Source of the DNA: Cherax quadricarinatus
Lineage: Eukaryota; Arthropoda; Malacostraca; Decapoda; Parastacidae
Reading direction: 5' to 3'
NCBI RefSeq assembly: GCF_038502225.1
Contig: NC_091372.1
Coordinates: forward strand, 7,395,757 to 7,459,756
DNA length: 64,000 nucleotides
Part shown: in pieces, positions 35,701-49,080 of the stretch
How the letters are laid out: each line of letters starts with the position of its first letter
Numbering within the stretch: position 1 is the stretch's first letter
Notes under the pieces: model-generated
What the model was told of the DNA's origin: nothing
The model's database searches: none
Seen by the model: only the letters and a program-made list of their open reading frames with translations
Translations under genes and position numbers: made by a program

Positions 35701-35910
35701 TACCGGATTTCACGGATTATTAGACGCATGTTTTTTCCCATAAAATATCTGGAATGACCACACTGTGTCCTGTAATCTGAAGGTCAGTGACGGGAGCTAT
35801 GATTTTGAGATGTGGGGTGGGCTGTAGCTCTCCCAGTGACGTCCGATGACGGGCCATTAAGTATAAAACAAGTCTTGTAAGTCGTGTCTTAAAAGCAGCG
35901 AAATACGGTA
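35701..35910. mobile_element. Short TIR DNA transposon (MITE), TA target site
   Basis: It is bounded by TA on both sides. The left end CCGGATTTCACGGATTATTA and right end (complement) CCGTATTTCGCTGCTTTTAA form imperfect terminal inverted repeats of about 25 bp. The length is about 210 bp with no transposase. TA target choice fits the Tc1/mariner-pogo superfamily. It inserted at or in a LINE fragment. Confidence 0.7.
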
Positions 35911-35925
35911 GGTTAGGCGGGTACA

Positions 35926-36070
35926 CGAGCTGACCTGTAATGAACAGCGAGCTGACCTGTAATGAACAGCGAGCTGACCTGTAATGAACAGCGAGCTGAC
36001 CTGTAATGAACAGCGAGCTGACCTGTAATGAACAGCGAGCTGACCTGTAATGAACAGCGAGCTGACCTTT
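35926..36070. repeat. 22-bp tandem array (S7), about 6.5 units
   Basis: The unit is GAGCTGACCTGTAATGAACA plus GC. Copies are nearly identical, suggesting recent expansion. Confidence 0.95.
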
Positions 36071-36224
36071 AACTGTGAACTCTGTGAAAAGTACGAGAAG
36101 CGCCCTCTTTGAAACAGCTGTACCTGAAGGTTAAGAAGGAGTTGAAGGTAGAAAGAAGAGAGATGTGGAGAATGAGTGAGAAAAGCAAGAGGATTCATAG
36201 CAGTTCTCCTGTGGTGAATCCTCG
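36071..36224. other. Spacer between S7 and S8
   Basis: About 150 bp of purine-rich single-copy-looking sequence. No feature is recognised. Confidence 0.5.
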
Positions 36225-39200
36225 GGACAACGAATGAAGCTGGACAGTAGTAGGACAGAAAGGAACGAAGCTGGACAGTAGTAGAGCAGAAAGGAATGAA
36301 GCTGGACAATAGTAGGACAGAAAGGAATGAAGCTGGACAGTAGCAGAGCAGAAAGGAATGAAGCTGGACAGTAGTAGGACAGAAAGGAACGAAGCTGAAC
36401 AGTAGTAGGACAGAAAGGAACGAAGCTGAACAGTAGTAGAGCAGGAAGGAACGAAGCTGAACAGTAGTAGGACAGAAAGGAATGAAGCTGGACAGTAGTA
36501 GGACAGAAAGGAACGAAGCTGAACAGTAGTAGGACAGAAAGGAACTGGACAGTAGTAGGACAGAAAGGAACGAAGCTGAACAGTAGTAGGACAGAAAGGA
36601 ACGAAGCTGAACAGTAGTAGGACAGAAAGGAATGAAGCTGGACAGTAGTAGAGCAGGAAGGAACGAAGCTGAACAGTAGTAGGACAGAAAGGAACGAAGC
36701 TGAACAGTAGTAGAGCAGAAAGGAATGAAGCTGGACAGTAGTAGGACAGAAAGGAATGAAGCTGGACAGTAGTAGAGCAGAAAGGAATGAAGCTGGACAG
36801 TAGTAGGACAGAAAGGAACGAAGCTGAACAGTAGTAGAGCAGAAAGGAATGAAGCTGGACAGTAGTAGGACAGAAAGGAATGAAGCTGGACAGTAGTAGA
36901 GCAGAAAGGAATGAAGCTGGACAGTAGTAGAGCAGAAAGGAATGAAGCTGGACAGTAGTAGAGCAGAAAGGAATGAAGCTGGACAGTAGTAGAGCAGAAA
37001 GGAATGAAGCTGGACAGTAGTAGGACAGAAAGGAATGAAGCTGGACAGTAGTAGAGCAGAAAGGAATGAAGCTGGACAGTAGTAGAGCAGAAAGGAATGA
37101 AGCTGGACAGTAGTAGGACAGAAAGGAATGAAGCTGGACAGTAGTAGAGCAGAAAGGAATGAAGCTGGACACTAGTAGTACAGAAAGGAACGAAGCTGAG
37201 TAGTAGAACAGAAAGGAATGAAGCTGGACAGTAGTAGAGCAAAGGAATGAAGGTGGACAGTAGTAGAGCAGAAAGGAGTAAAGCTGGACAGTAGTAGAGC
37301 AGAAAGGAGTAAAGCTGGACAGTAGTAGAGCAGAAAGGAGTAAAGCTGGACAGTAGTAGAGCAGAAAGGAGTAAAGCTGGACAGTAGTAGAGCAGAAAGG
37401 AGTAAAGCTGGACAGTAGTAGAGCAGAAAGGAGTAAAGCTAGTAGAGCAGAAAGGAATGAAACTGTAGAGGACAGAAAGGACTAAAGCTGGACAGTAGTA
37501 GAGCAGAAAGGAATGAAGCTGGACAGTAGTAGAGCAGAAAGGAATGAAGCTGGACAGTAGTAGGACAGAAAGGAATGAAGCTGGACAGTAGTAGAGCAGA
37601 AAGGAATGAAGCTGGACAGTAGTAGAGCAGAAAGGAATGAAGCTGGACAGTAGTAGAGCAGAAAGGAATGAAGCTGGACAGTAGTAGAGCAGAAAGGAAT
37701 GAAGCTGGACAGTAGTAGAGCAGAAAGGAATGAAGCTGGACAGTAGTAGAGCAGAAAGGAATGAAGCTGGACAGTAGTAGAGCAGAAAGGAATGAAGCTG
37801 GACAGTAGTAGAGCAGAAAGGAATGAAGCTGGACAGTAGTAGAGCAGAAAGGAATGAAGCTGGACAGTAGTAGAGCAGAAAGGAATGAAGCTGGACAGTA
37901 GTAGAGCAGAAAGGAATGAAGCTGGACAGTAGTAGAGCAGAAAGGAATGAAGCTGGACAGTAGTAGAGCAGAAAGGAATGAAGCTGGACAGTAGTAGGAC
38001 AGAAAGGAACGAAGCTGGACAATAGCAGAGCAGAAAGGAATGAAGCTGGACAGTAGTAGAGCAGAAAGGAATGAAGCTGGAGAGTAGTAGAGCAGAAAGG
38101 AATGAAGCTGGACAGTAGTAGAGCAGAAAGGAATGAAGCTGGACAGTAGTAGAGCAGAAAGGAATGAAGCTGGACAGTAGTAGAGCAGAAAGGAATGAAG
38201 CTGGACAGTAGTAGAGCAGAAAGGAATGAAGCTGGACAGTAGTAGGACAGAAAGGAATGAAGCTGGACAGTAGTAGAGCAGAAAGGAATGAAGCTGGACA
38301 GTAGTAGAGCAGAAAGGAATGAAGCTGGACAGTAGTAGAGCAGAAAGGAACGAAGCTGGACAGTAGTAGAGCAGAAAGGAATGAAGCTGGACAGTAGTAG
38401 GACAGAAAGGAACGAAGCTGGACAGTAGTAGAGCAGAAAGGAGTGAAGCTGGACAGTATTAGAGCAGAAAGGAATGAAGCTGGACAGTAGTAGGACAGAA
38501 AGGAATGAAGCTGGACAGTAGTAGGACAGAAAGGAATGAAGCTGGACAGTAGTAGGACAGAAAGGAATGAAGCTGGACAGTAGTAGAGCAGAAAGGAATG
38601 AAGCTGGACAGTAGTAGGACAGAAAGGAACGAAGCTGGACAGTAGTAGAGCAGAAAGGAGTGAAGCTGGACAATAGTAGAGCAGAAAGGAGTGAAGCTGG
38701 ACAGTAGTAGGACAGAAAGGAACGAAGCTGGACAGTAGTAGAGCAGAAAGGAGTGAAGCTGGACAGTAGCAGAGCAGAAAGGAGTGAAGCTGGACAATAG
38801 TAGAGCAGAAAGGAGTGAAGCTGGACAGTAGTAGGACAGAAAGGAACGAAGCTGGACAGTAGTAGAGCAGAAAGGAGTGAAGCTGGACAGTAGCAGAGCA
38901 GAAAGGAGTGAAGCTGGACAATAGCAGAGCAGAAAGGAGTGAAGCTGGACAGTATTAGAGCAGAAAGGAATGAAGCTGGACAGTATTAGAGCAGAAAGGA
39001 ATGAAGCTGGACAGTAGTAGGACAGAAAGGAATGAAGGTGGACAGTAGTAGAGCAGAAAGGAATGAAGGTGGACAGTAGTAGAGCAGAAAGGAATGAAGG
39101 TGGACAGTAGTAGGACAGAAAGGAATGAAGCTGGACAGTAGTAGAGCAGAAAGGAATGAAGGTGGACAGTAGTAGAGCAAAGGAATGAAGGTGGACAGTA

Positions 39201-42200
39201 GTAGGACAGAAAGGAATGAAGGTGGACAGTAGTAGAGCAAAGGAATGAAGGTGGACAGTAGTAGGACAGAAAGGAATGAAGCTGGACAGTAGTAGAGCAA
39301 AGGAATGAAGGTGGACAGTAGTAGGACAGAAAGGAATGAAGCTGGACAGTAGTAGAGCAGAAAGGAATGAAGCTGGACAGTAGTAGGACAGAAAGGAATG
39401 AAGCTGGACAGTAGTAGAGCAGAAAGGAATGAAGCTGGACAGTAGTAGAGCAGAAAGGAATGAAGCTGGACAGTAGTAGAGCAGAAAGGAATGAAGCTGG
39501 ACAGTAGTAGAGCAGAAAGGAATGAAGCTGGACAGTAGTAGGACAGAAAGGAATGAAGCTGGACAGTAGTAGAGCAGAAAGGAATGAAGCTGGACAGTAG
39601 TAGAGCAGAAAGGAATGAAGCTGGACAGTAGTAGGACAGAAAGGAATGAAGCTGGACAGTAGTAGAGCAGAAAGGAGTGAAGCTGGACAGTAGTAGGACA
39701 GAAAGGAAAGAAGCAGTAGGACAGGAATGAAGTAGTAGTAGGACAGAAAGGAATGAAGCTGGACAGTAGTAGAGCAGAAAGGAGTGAAGCTGGACAGTAG
39801 TAGGACAGAAAGGAATGAAGCTGGACAGTAGTAGAGCAGAAAGGAGTGAAGCTGGACAGTAGTAGGACAGAAAGGAATGAAGGTGGACAGTAGTAGAGCA
39901 AAGGAATGAAGGTGGACAGTAGTAGGACAGAAAGGAATGAAGCTGGACAGTAGTAGAGCAGAAAGGAATGAAGCTGGACAGTAGTAGAGCAGAAAGGAAT
40001 GAAGCTGGACAGTAGTAGAGCAGAAAGGAATGAAGCTGGACAGTAGTAGGACAGAAAGGAATGAAGCTGGACAGTAGTAGAGCAGAAAGGAATGAAGCTG
40101 GACAGTAGTAGGACAGAAAGGAATGAAGCTGGACAGTAGTAGAGCAGAAAGGAATGAAGCTGGACAGTAGTAGAGCAGAAAAGCTGGACAGTAGTAGAGC
40201 AGAAAGGAATGAAGCTGGACAGTAGTAGGACAGAAAGGAATGAAGCTGGACAGTAGTAGAGCAGAAAGGAATGAAGAAGGACAGTAGTAGAGAGAAAGGA
40301 GTGAAGCTGGACAGAAAGGAATGAAGCTGGACAGTAGTAGAGCAGAAAGGAATGAAGCTGGACAGTAGTAGAGCAGAAAGGAATGTAGCTGGACAGTAGT
40401 AGAGCAGAAAGGAATGAAGCTGGACAGTAGTAGAGCAGAAAGGAATGAAGCTGGACAGTAGTAGAGCAGAAAGGAATGAAGCTGGACAGTAGTAGAGCAG
40501 AAAGGAATGAAGCTGGACAGTAGTAGGACAGAAAGGAATGAAGCTGGACAGTAGTAGAGCAGAAAGGAATGAAGCTGGACAGTAGTAGAGCAGAAAGGAA
40601 TGAAGCTGGAGAGTAGTAGAGCAGAAAGGAATGAAGCACAGTAGTAGAGGAAAGGAATGAAGCTGGACAGTAGTAGAGCAGAAAGGAATGAAGCTGGACA
40701 GTAGTAGAGCAGAAAGGAATGAAGCTGGACAGTAGTAGAGACAGAAAGGAGTAAAGCTGGACAGTAGTAGAGCAGAAAGGAATGAAGCTGGACAGTAGTA
40801 GAGCAGAAAGGAATGAAGCTGGACAGTAGTAGAGCAGAAAGGAATGAAGCTGGACAGTAGTAGAGCAGAAAGGAGTGAAGCTGGACAGTAGTAGAGCAGA
40901 AAGGAATGAAGCTGGACAGTAGTAGAGCAGAAAGGAATGAAGCTGGACAGTAGTAGGACAGAAAGGAATGAAGCTGGACAGTAGTAGAGCAGAAAGGAAT
41001 GAAGCTGGACAGTAGTAGAGCAGAAAGGAATGAAGCTGGACAGTAGTAGAGCAGAAAGGAATGAAGCTGGACAGTAGTAGAGCAGAAAGGAATGAAGCTG
41101 GACAGTAGTAGGACAGAAAGGAATGAAGCTGGACAGTAGTAGAGCAGAAAGGAGTGAAGCTGGACAGTAGTAGAGCAGAAAGGAATGAAGCTGGACAGTA
41201 GTAGAGCAGAAAGGAATGAAGCTGGACAGTAGTAGGACAGAAAGGAATGAAGCTGGACAGTAGTAGAGCAGAAAGGAATGAAGCTGGACAGTAGTAGAGC
41301 AGAAAGGAATGAAGCTGGACAGTAGTAGGACAGAAAGGAATGAAGCTGGACAGTAGTAGAGCAGAAAGGAATGAAGCTGGACAGTAGTAGAGCAGAAAGG
41401 AATGAAGCACAGTAAGACAAGGAATGAAGCTGGACAGTAGTAGGACAGAAAGGAATGAAGCTGGACAGTAGTAGGACAGAAAGGAATGAAGCTGGACAGT
41501 AGTAGAGCAGAAAGGAATGAAGCTGGACAGTAGTAGGACAGAAAGGAATGAAGCTGGACAGTAGTAGAGCAGAAAGGAATGAAGGTGGACAGTAGTAGAG
41601 CAGAAAGGAATGAAGGTGGACAGTAGTAGAGCAGAAAGGAATGAAGGTGGACAGTAGTAGAGCAGAAAGGAATGAAGGTGGACAGTAGTAGGACAGAAAG
41701 GAATGAAGCTGGACAGTAGTAGAGCAGAAAGGAATGAAGGTGGACAGTAGTAGGACAGAAAGGAATGAAGCTGGACAGTAGTAGAGCAGAAAGGAATGAA
41801 GCTGGACAGTAGTAGGACAGAAAGGAATGAAGCTGGACAGTAGTAGAGCAGAAAGGAATGAAGCTGGACAGTAGTAGGACAGAAAGGAATGAAGCTGGAC
41901 AGTAGTAGAGCAGAAAGGAATGAAGCTGGACAGTAGTAGGACAGAAAGGAATGAAGCTGGACAGTAGTAGAGCAGAAAGGAATGAAGCTGGACAGTAGTA
42001 GAGCAGAAAGGAATGAAGCTGGACAGTAGTAGAGCAGAAAGGAATGAAGCTGGACAGTAGTAGAGCAGAAAGGAATGAAGCTGGACAGTAGTAGGACAGA
42101 AAGGAATGAAGCTGGACAGTAGTAGAGCAGAAAGGAATGAAGCTGGACAGTAGTAGAGCAGAAAGGAATGAAGCTGGACAGTAGTAGAGCAGAAAGGAAT

Positions 42201-45200
42201 GAAGCTGGACAGTAGTAGGACAGAAAGGAATGAAGCTGGACAGTAGTAGGACAGAAAGGAATGAAGCTGGACAGTAGTAGAGCAGAAAGGAATGAAGCTG
42301 GACAGTAGTAGGACAGAAAGGAATGAAGCTGGACAGTAGTAGAGCAGAAAGGAATGAAGCTGGACAGTAGTAGGACAGAAAGGAATGAAGCTGGACAGTA
42401 GTAGAGCAGAAAGGAATGAAGCTGGACAGTAGTAGAGCAGAAAGGAATGAAGCTGGACAGTAGTAGGACAGAAAGGAATGAAGCTGGACAGTAGTAGAGC
42501 AGAAAGGAATGAAGCTGGACAGTAGTAGAGCAGAAAGGAATGAAGCTGGACAGTAGTAGAGCAGAAAGGAATGAAGCTGGACAGTAGTAGAGCAGAAAGG
42601 AATGAAGCTGGACAGTAGTAGAGCAGAAAGGAATGAAGCTGGACAGTAGTAGGACAGAAAGGAATGAAGCTGGACAGTAGTAGAGCAGAAAGGAATGAAG
42701 CTGGACAGTAGTAGGACAGAAAGGAATGAAGCTGGACAGTAGTAGAGCAGAAAGGAATGAAGCTGGACAGTAGTAGAGCAGAAAGGAATGAAGGTGGACA
42801 GTAGTAGAGCAGAAAGGAATGAAGCTGGACAGTAGTAGAGCAGAAAGGAATGAAGCTGGACAGTAGTAGAGCAGAAAGGAATGAAGCTGGACAGTAGTAG
42901 AGCAGAAAGGAATGAAGCTGGACAGTAGTAGGACAGAAAGGAATGAAGCTGGACAGTAGTAGAGCAGAAAGGAATGAAGCTGGACAGTAGTAGGACAGAA
43001 AGGAATGAAGCTGGACAGTAGTAGAGCAGAAAGGAATGAAGCTGGACAATAGTAGAGCAGAAAGGAATGAAGGTGGACAGTAGTAGGACAGAAAGGAATG
43101 AAGCTGGACAGTAGTAGAGCAGAAAGGAATGAAGCTGGACAGTAGTAGGACAGAAAGGAATGAAGCTGGACAGTAGTAGAGCAGAAAGGAATGAAGCTGG
43201 ACAGTAGTAGGACAGAAAGGAATGAAGCAGAAAGGAATGAAGCTGGACAGTAGTAGGACAGAAAGGAATGAAGCTGGACAGTAGTAGAGCAGAAAGGAAT
43301 GAAGCTGGACAGTAGTAGAGCAGAAAGGAATGAAGCTGGACAGTAGTAGAGCAGAAAGGAATGAAGCTGGACAGTAGTAGAGCAGAAAGGAATGAAGCTG
43401 GACAGTAGTAGAGCAGAAAGGAATGAAGCTGGACAGTAGTAGAGCAGAAAGGAATGAAGCTGGACAGTAGTAGAGCAGAAAGGAATGAAGGTGGACAGTA
43501 GTAGAGCAAAGGAATGAAGCTGGACAGTAGTAGAGCAGAAAGGAATGAAGCTGGACAGTAGTAGAGCAGAAAGGAATGAAGCTGGACAGTAGTAGAGCAG
43601 AAAGGAATGAAGCTGGACAGTAGTAGAGCAGAAAGGAATGAAGCTGGACAGTAGTAGGACAGAAAGGAATGAAGCTGGACAGTAGTAGAGCAGAAAGGAA
43701 TGAAGGTGGACAGTAGTAGAGCAGAAAGGAATGAAGGTGGACAGTAGTAGGACAGAAAGGAATGAAGCTGGACAGTAGTAGAGCAAAGGAATGAAGCTGG
43801 ACAGTAGTAGAGCAGAAAGGAATGAAGCTGGACAGTAGTAGAGCAGAAAGGAATGAAGCTGGACAGTAGTAGAGCAGAAAGGAATGAAGCTGGACAGTAG
43901 TAGAGCAGAAAGGAATGAAGCTGGACAGTAGTAGGACAGAAAGGAATGAAGCTGGACAGTAGTAGAGCAGAAAGGAATGAAGCTGGACAGTAGTAGAGAC
44001 AGAAAGGAATGAAGCTGGAGAGTAGTAGAGCAGAAAGGAATGAAGCTGGACAGTAGTAGAGCAGAAAGGAATGAAGCTGGACAGTAGTAGAGCCGAAAGG
44101 AATGAAGCTGGACAGTAGTAGAGCAGAAAGGAATGAAGCTGGACAGTAGTAGGACAGAAAGGAATGAAGCTGGACAGTAGTAGGACAGAAAGGAATGAAG
44201 CTGGACAGTAGTAGGACGGAAAGGAATGAAGCTGGACAGTAGTAGAGCAGAAAGGAATGAAGCTGGACAGTAGTAGGACAGAAAGGAATGAAGCTGGACA
44301 GTAGTAGAGCAGAAAGGAATGAAGCTGGACAGTAGTAGAGCAGAAAGGAATGAAGCTGGACAGTAGTAGAGCAGAAAGGAATGAAGCTGGACAGTAGTAG
44401 AGCAGAAAGGAATGAAGCTGGACAGTAGTAGAGCAGAAAGGAATGAAGCTGGACAGTAGTAGAGCAGAAAGGAATGAAGCTGGACAGTAGTAGAGCAGAA
44501 AGGAATGAAGCTGGACAGTAGTAGAGCAGAAAGGAATGAAGCTGGACAGTAGTAGAGAAAGGAATGAAGCAGAAGAGGAAAGGAATGAAGCTGGACAGTA
44601 GTAGAGCAGAAAGGACTGAAGCTGGACAGTAGTAGAGCAGAAAGGAATGAAGCTGGACAGTAGTAGAGCAGAAAGGAATGAAGAAGTAGTAGAGCAGAAA
44701 GGAATGAAGACAGTAGTAGAGCAGAAAGGAATGAAGCTGGACAGTAGTAGACAGAAAGGAAAGAAGCTGGACAGTAGTAGAGCAGAAAGGAAAGAAGCTG
44801 GACAGTAGTAGAGCAGAAAGGAATGAAGCTGGACAGTAGTAGAGCAGAAAGGAATGAAGCTGGACAGTAGTAGAGCAGAAAGGAATGAACAGCTGGACAG
44901 TAGTAGGTCAGAAAGGAATGAAGCTGGACAGTAGTAGAGCAGAAAGGAATGAAGCTGGACAGTAGTAGGACAGAAAGGAACGAAGCTGGACAGTAGTAGA
45001 GCAGAAAGGAATGAAGCTGGACAGTAGTAGAGCAGAAAGGAATGAAGCTGGACAGTAGTAGAGCAGAAAGGAACGAAGCTGGACAATAGTAGACAGTAGT
45101 AGAGCAAAGGAAAGAAGCTGGACACTAGTAGAGCAGAAAGGAATGAAGCTGGACAGTAGTAGAGCAGAAAGGAACGAAGCTGGACAGTAGTAGAGCAGAA

Positions 45201-45945
45201 AGGAATGAAGCTGGACAGTAGTAGAGCAGAAAGGAATGAAGCTGGACAGTAGTAGAGCAGAAAGGAATGAAGCTGGACAGTAGTAGAGAAAGGAATGAAG
45301 CTGGACAGTAGTAGAGCAGAAAGGAATGAAGCTGGACAGTAGTAGAGCAGAAAGGAATGAAGCTGGACAGTAGTAGAGCAGAAAGGAATGAAGCTGGACA
45401 GTAGTAGAGCAGAAAGGAATGAAGCTGGACAGTAGTAGAGCAGAAAGGAATGAAGCTGGACAGTAGTAGAGCAGAAAGGAATGAAGCTGGACAGTAGTAG
45501 AGCAGAAAGGAATGAAGCTGGACAGTAGTAGAGCAGAAAGGAATGAAGCTGGACAGTAGTAGAGCAGAAAGGAATGAAGCTGGACAGTAGTAGAGCAGAA
45601 AGGAATGAAGCTGGACAGTAGTAGAGCAGAAAGGAGTGAAGCTGGACAGTAGTAGAGCAGAAAGGAATGAAGCTGGACAGTAGTAGAGCAGAAAGGAATG
45701 AAGCTGGACAGTAGTAGAGCAGAAAGGAGTGAAGCTGGACAGTAGTAGAGCAGAAAGGAATGAAGCTGGACAGTAGTAGAGCAGAAAGGAGTGAAGCTGG
45801 ACAGTAGTAGAGCAGAAAGGAATGAAGCTGGACAGTAGTAGAGCAGAAAGGAATGAAGGTGGACAGTAGTAGAGCAGAAAGGAATGAAGCTGGACAGTAG
45901 TAGAGCAGAAAGGAGTGAAGCTGGACAGTAGTAGAGCAGAACGAA
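36225..45945. repeat. 31-bp tandem array (S8), about 313 units
   Basis: The unit is GGAATGAAGCTGGACAGTAG followed by TAGAGCAGAAA (GAGCAG form) or TAGGACAGAAA (GGACAG form). Further variants are AACGAAGCTGAAC (mostly 36.3-36.9 kb), GAGTGAAGC and GAAGGTGGAC. Truncated units concentrate at about 39.7, 40.2-40.3, 40.6, 41.4 and 44.5-44.9 kb. Since 31 is not a multiple of 3 and the minus-strand unit has no stop in any register, all three minus frames stay open for hundreds of codons; this is a composition effect. Confidence 0.98.
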
Positions 45946-46189
45946 ACAAAGTTGGACAGTAATAAGGCAGAAAGAAACGAAGGAGAAGATCAAAAGGCAG
46001 GATAGAGAGATGGACATTATTTTGATCCAAGAGACTGTTGTGGAAATCTCCGTCTCGTTCTCCAGACTGCCTGATGAAGGTGGGTTGTCTACTGCCAAGG
46101 ACACGACAGACTACACCAGGGAAGGTAAGAACTTTCTTGTTGTGGGTTAATGTCAGATTAGGTTCATAGATAGGGATTTTTGTTTGACC
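45946..46189. other. No gene recognised
   Basis: The right edge of the 31-bp array decays into unique sequence. No coding similarity was found. Confidence 0.4.
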
Positions 46190-47130
46190 TCAACTGTAAG
46201 CAAATTATAAAGTCAATTATAGCAGATATTATAAGGAGCCATCTTGATAAACATAATTTGATAGGCGATACTCACCACGGATTCACGAGTGGCCGTTCCT
46301 GCCTGATTAATTTACTTACTTTCTTCGGTAAAGCTTTTGAGGCAGTTGATCACGATTAAGAATACATATTGTTTGTTTAAATTTCAGTAAGGTTTTTAAA
46401 GGAGTATCACACAAAAGACTGCTACAGAAAGTAGCAGTTCATGGTATTGATGGGAGTCTTGTCATGGACTGAGGTATGGGTCACCAACAGGAAGTAGAGT
46501 CTGCATAAAGTGAGTGAAATCTGAGTGGGGATCAGTCACAAGTGGCATCCCACAAGGATCAGTTTTAGGCCCAAGTATCATGAACAAATTCGCTGACGAC
46601 ACATTACATAATAAACGCTATAAAATCACAACAGGATCACTTAAAATTACAACAAACAAAATTTACAACAAAATCACCCAAAACTGAAACATGTACACCA
46701 AAAAATTATGGCATAAACAAAAGAATTACAAAAAAATAGGGAGAGAAAGATGGCACTGAACTTCAGTAGGATTTAGACAAGCTTATTCTGTGGTCAGGAA
46801 AATGGCAGATGTAGTTCAGTATAAATAAATGAAAATGCCTGAAGCTCGGGAATGTAAACAACCCTAGAACTTACAAACTAAATAATAGAGAACTTAACCA
46901 TACAGAATGTGAAAAGGACTTGGGAGTTAGGTTAAGCAGCAACCTGAAGCCAAGACAACAGTGCCTGAACGTACGTAATAAGGCTGACAGATTACTGGGA
47001 TATGTATCAAGAAGTATATGCAACAGGAGTCCACAAGTTATACTACAGCTCAATACATCACTGTTAAGGCCTCACTTAGATTATGCACTCAAGTTAAGGT
47101 CGCCATACTAAGAATGGATATAAATTCACT
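46190..47130 (+). pseudogene. Old LINE reverse transcriptase remnant
   Basis: Broken plus-strand similarity appears in the correct RT order: HHGFTSGRSCLINLL (about 46275), FEAVDH (46336), SGIPQGSVLGP (46541-46573), KFADD (about 46586-46600), KDLGVRLSSNLKPRQQC (46915-46965), then LLGYVSRSICNRSPQVIL and SLLRPHLDYAL. Stops and frameshifts are frequent, and an A-rich segment (46615-46740) interrupts it after FADD. It is a different lineage from the 52-kb LINE and resembles CR1-type C-termini. Confidence 0.75.
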
Positions 47131-47937
<807 letters not shown>

Positions 47938-48811
47938 TTATGAGACATACAAGTAGGGAACAGGATGAAGTTGGAGCCATCTGTGGGCCAGCATTTTCAT
48001 TTGATCAACTGACTTTATCTCGTTGACATCATTATGCTGTACGAATGTGTTCCATACTCGAGTCATCCTGGGTATATATGATCTCAGATGGAGTGATGTT
48101 CTGGAGAAGGGTACAGCCAGAGTGAAGTTGCTGCTTTCTGCCCGTCTTGTGGCATAAAAGCTTGTTTCACGCTGTCCTCGAAGTGGATCCAAGTGTGGTA
48201 CTTTGACAATATTGGCCTTGTACATAACAGTAAGGCCACCCACATCCCTCCTGTGTTGAAGGCTCTGCTGAAATAACAGATCCATCCAGGATGGGTCCAG
48301 GCGAGAGATGAGACGTCTTAAAAAACCATACCCCCGGCCGGGATTGAACCCGCGGTCATAGTCTCAAAACTCCAGCCCGTCGCGTTAGCCAGGGGTATGG
48401 TTTGTTTGCAATCTTGTCATTACGATTTCTTGAGTCATGTTGACGGCAGTGAAGGGACTTGAGCTAGAGTTCGTCACGGCCACGCTAGCTGGAGATTCGT
48501 CTGTAAAAACTTGCATTTGTGGTCACAGTGGTGCCTGTGCTAACCTTCCTATGGTGTAGAAATATACCTAGTTGGATGAATCTTATTGCGGCTAGCTGGT
48601 CTAGTGGCTAACGCGACGGGCTGGAGTTTTGAGACTCTATGACCGCGGGTTCAATCCCGGCCGGGGGTATGGTTTGTTTGCAATCGTGTCATTACGATTT
48701 CTTGAGTCATGAGACGTCTTGCTCTGTTCTCTACTCTGTCAAGCAGTCGCAGATGAGAGGGGGGACAGGCAAACCAAGAAAGTGGAGCATACTCAAGGTG
48801 TGAGCGTACTC
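47938..48811 (-). pseudogene. LINE RT C-terminal region, interrupted by a SINE
   Basis: The minus strand reads HLEYAPLSWFACPPSHLRLL and DRVENRARRL from about 48811 to 48721, is interrupted by the SINE at 48320-48708, and resumes SRLDPSWMDLLFQQSLQH and RRDVGGLTVMYKAN to 47938. It ends in LRSYIPRMTRVWNTFVQ. Removing the SINE and one TSD copy restores a continuous frame across the junction. It is from a LINE lineage different from the 52-kb family. Confidence 0.8.
48308..48720 (+). mobile_element. tRNA-derived SINE, type D, 12-bp TSD, nested in LINE
   Basis: TSDs ATGAGACGTCTT lie at 48308-48319 and 48709-48720. The A box TGGTCTAGTGG is at 48597-48607 and the B box GGTTCAATCCC at 48648-48658. 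A 47-bp direct repeat (48392-48438 and 48664-48710, GGGGTATGGTTTGTTTGCAA and onward) brackets a unit of about 272 bp. Before it, 48324-48391 is an inverted partial copy of the tRNA-like head. The TSD shows that the whole composite entered as one insertion. Confidence 0.85.
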
Positions 48812-48824
48812 CACTCTCTCTCTG

Positions 48825-48904
<80 letters not shown>

Positions 48905-49080
48905 TCTCTCTCTCTTTCTCTCGCTCTCTGCCTGTCTCTTTGTCTCTGTCTATATGTTTCTCTCTCTCTCTCGCTCTCTGCCTGTCTCTTTGTCTCTGTC
49001 CATATGTATCTCTCTCCCTCTCTCGCTCTCTGCCTGTCTCTTTGTCTCTGTCTTTCCCTGTGTCAGTCTATGTCTGTCTC
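48812..49080. repeat. (CT)n microsatellite and derived 48-60-bp repeats
   Basis: A pure CT run at about 48832-48900 is followed by three imperfect copies of a longer unit containing CTCTCGCTCTCTGCCTGTCT and CTTTGTCTCTGTC. Confidence 0.95.

Noticed and set aside
36195..46104. Minus-strand frames of 900-2,000 codons rich in Leu, Ser, Phe and Tyr-Cys-Pro as membrane proteins
   Set aside because: All three minus frames are open because the 31-bp unit has no stop; adjacent frames give the same peptide permuted. This is a satellite composition effect.
48592..48664. Functional tRNA gene at the SINE D head (also 4050-4125 and 8878-8940)
   Set aside because: A and B boxes are present, but acceptor and anticodon arms cannot be folded convincingly and the sequence is joined to SINE body with a TSD.
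48392..48710. Hammerhead ribozyme within the type D SINE terminal repeats
   Set aside because: A GAAA occurs on the minus strand near the repeat end, but no CUGANGA-like core or stem II could be placed upstream of it.
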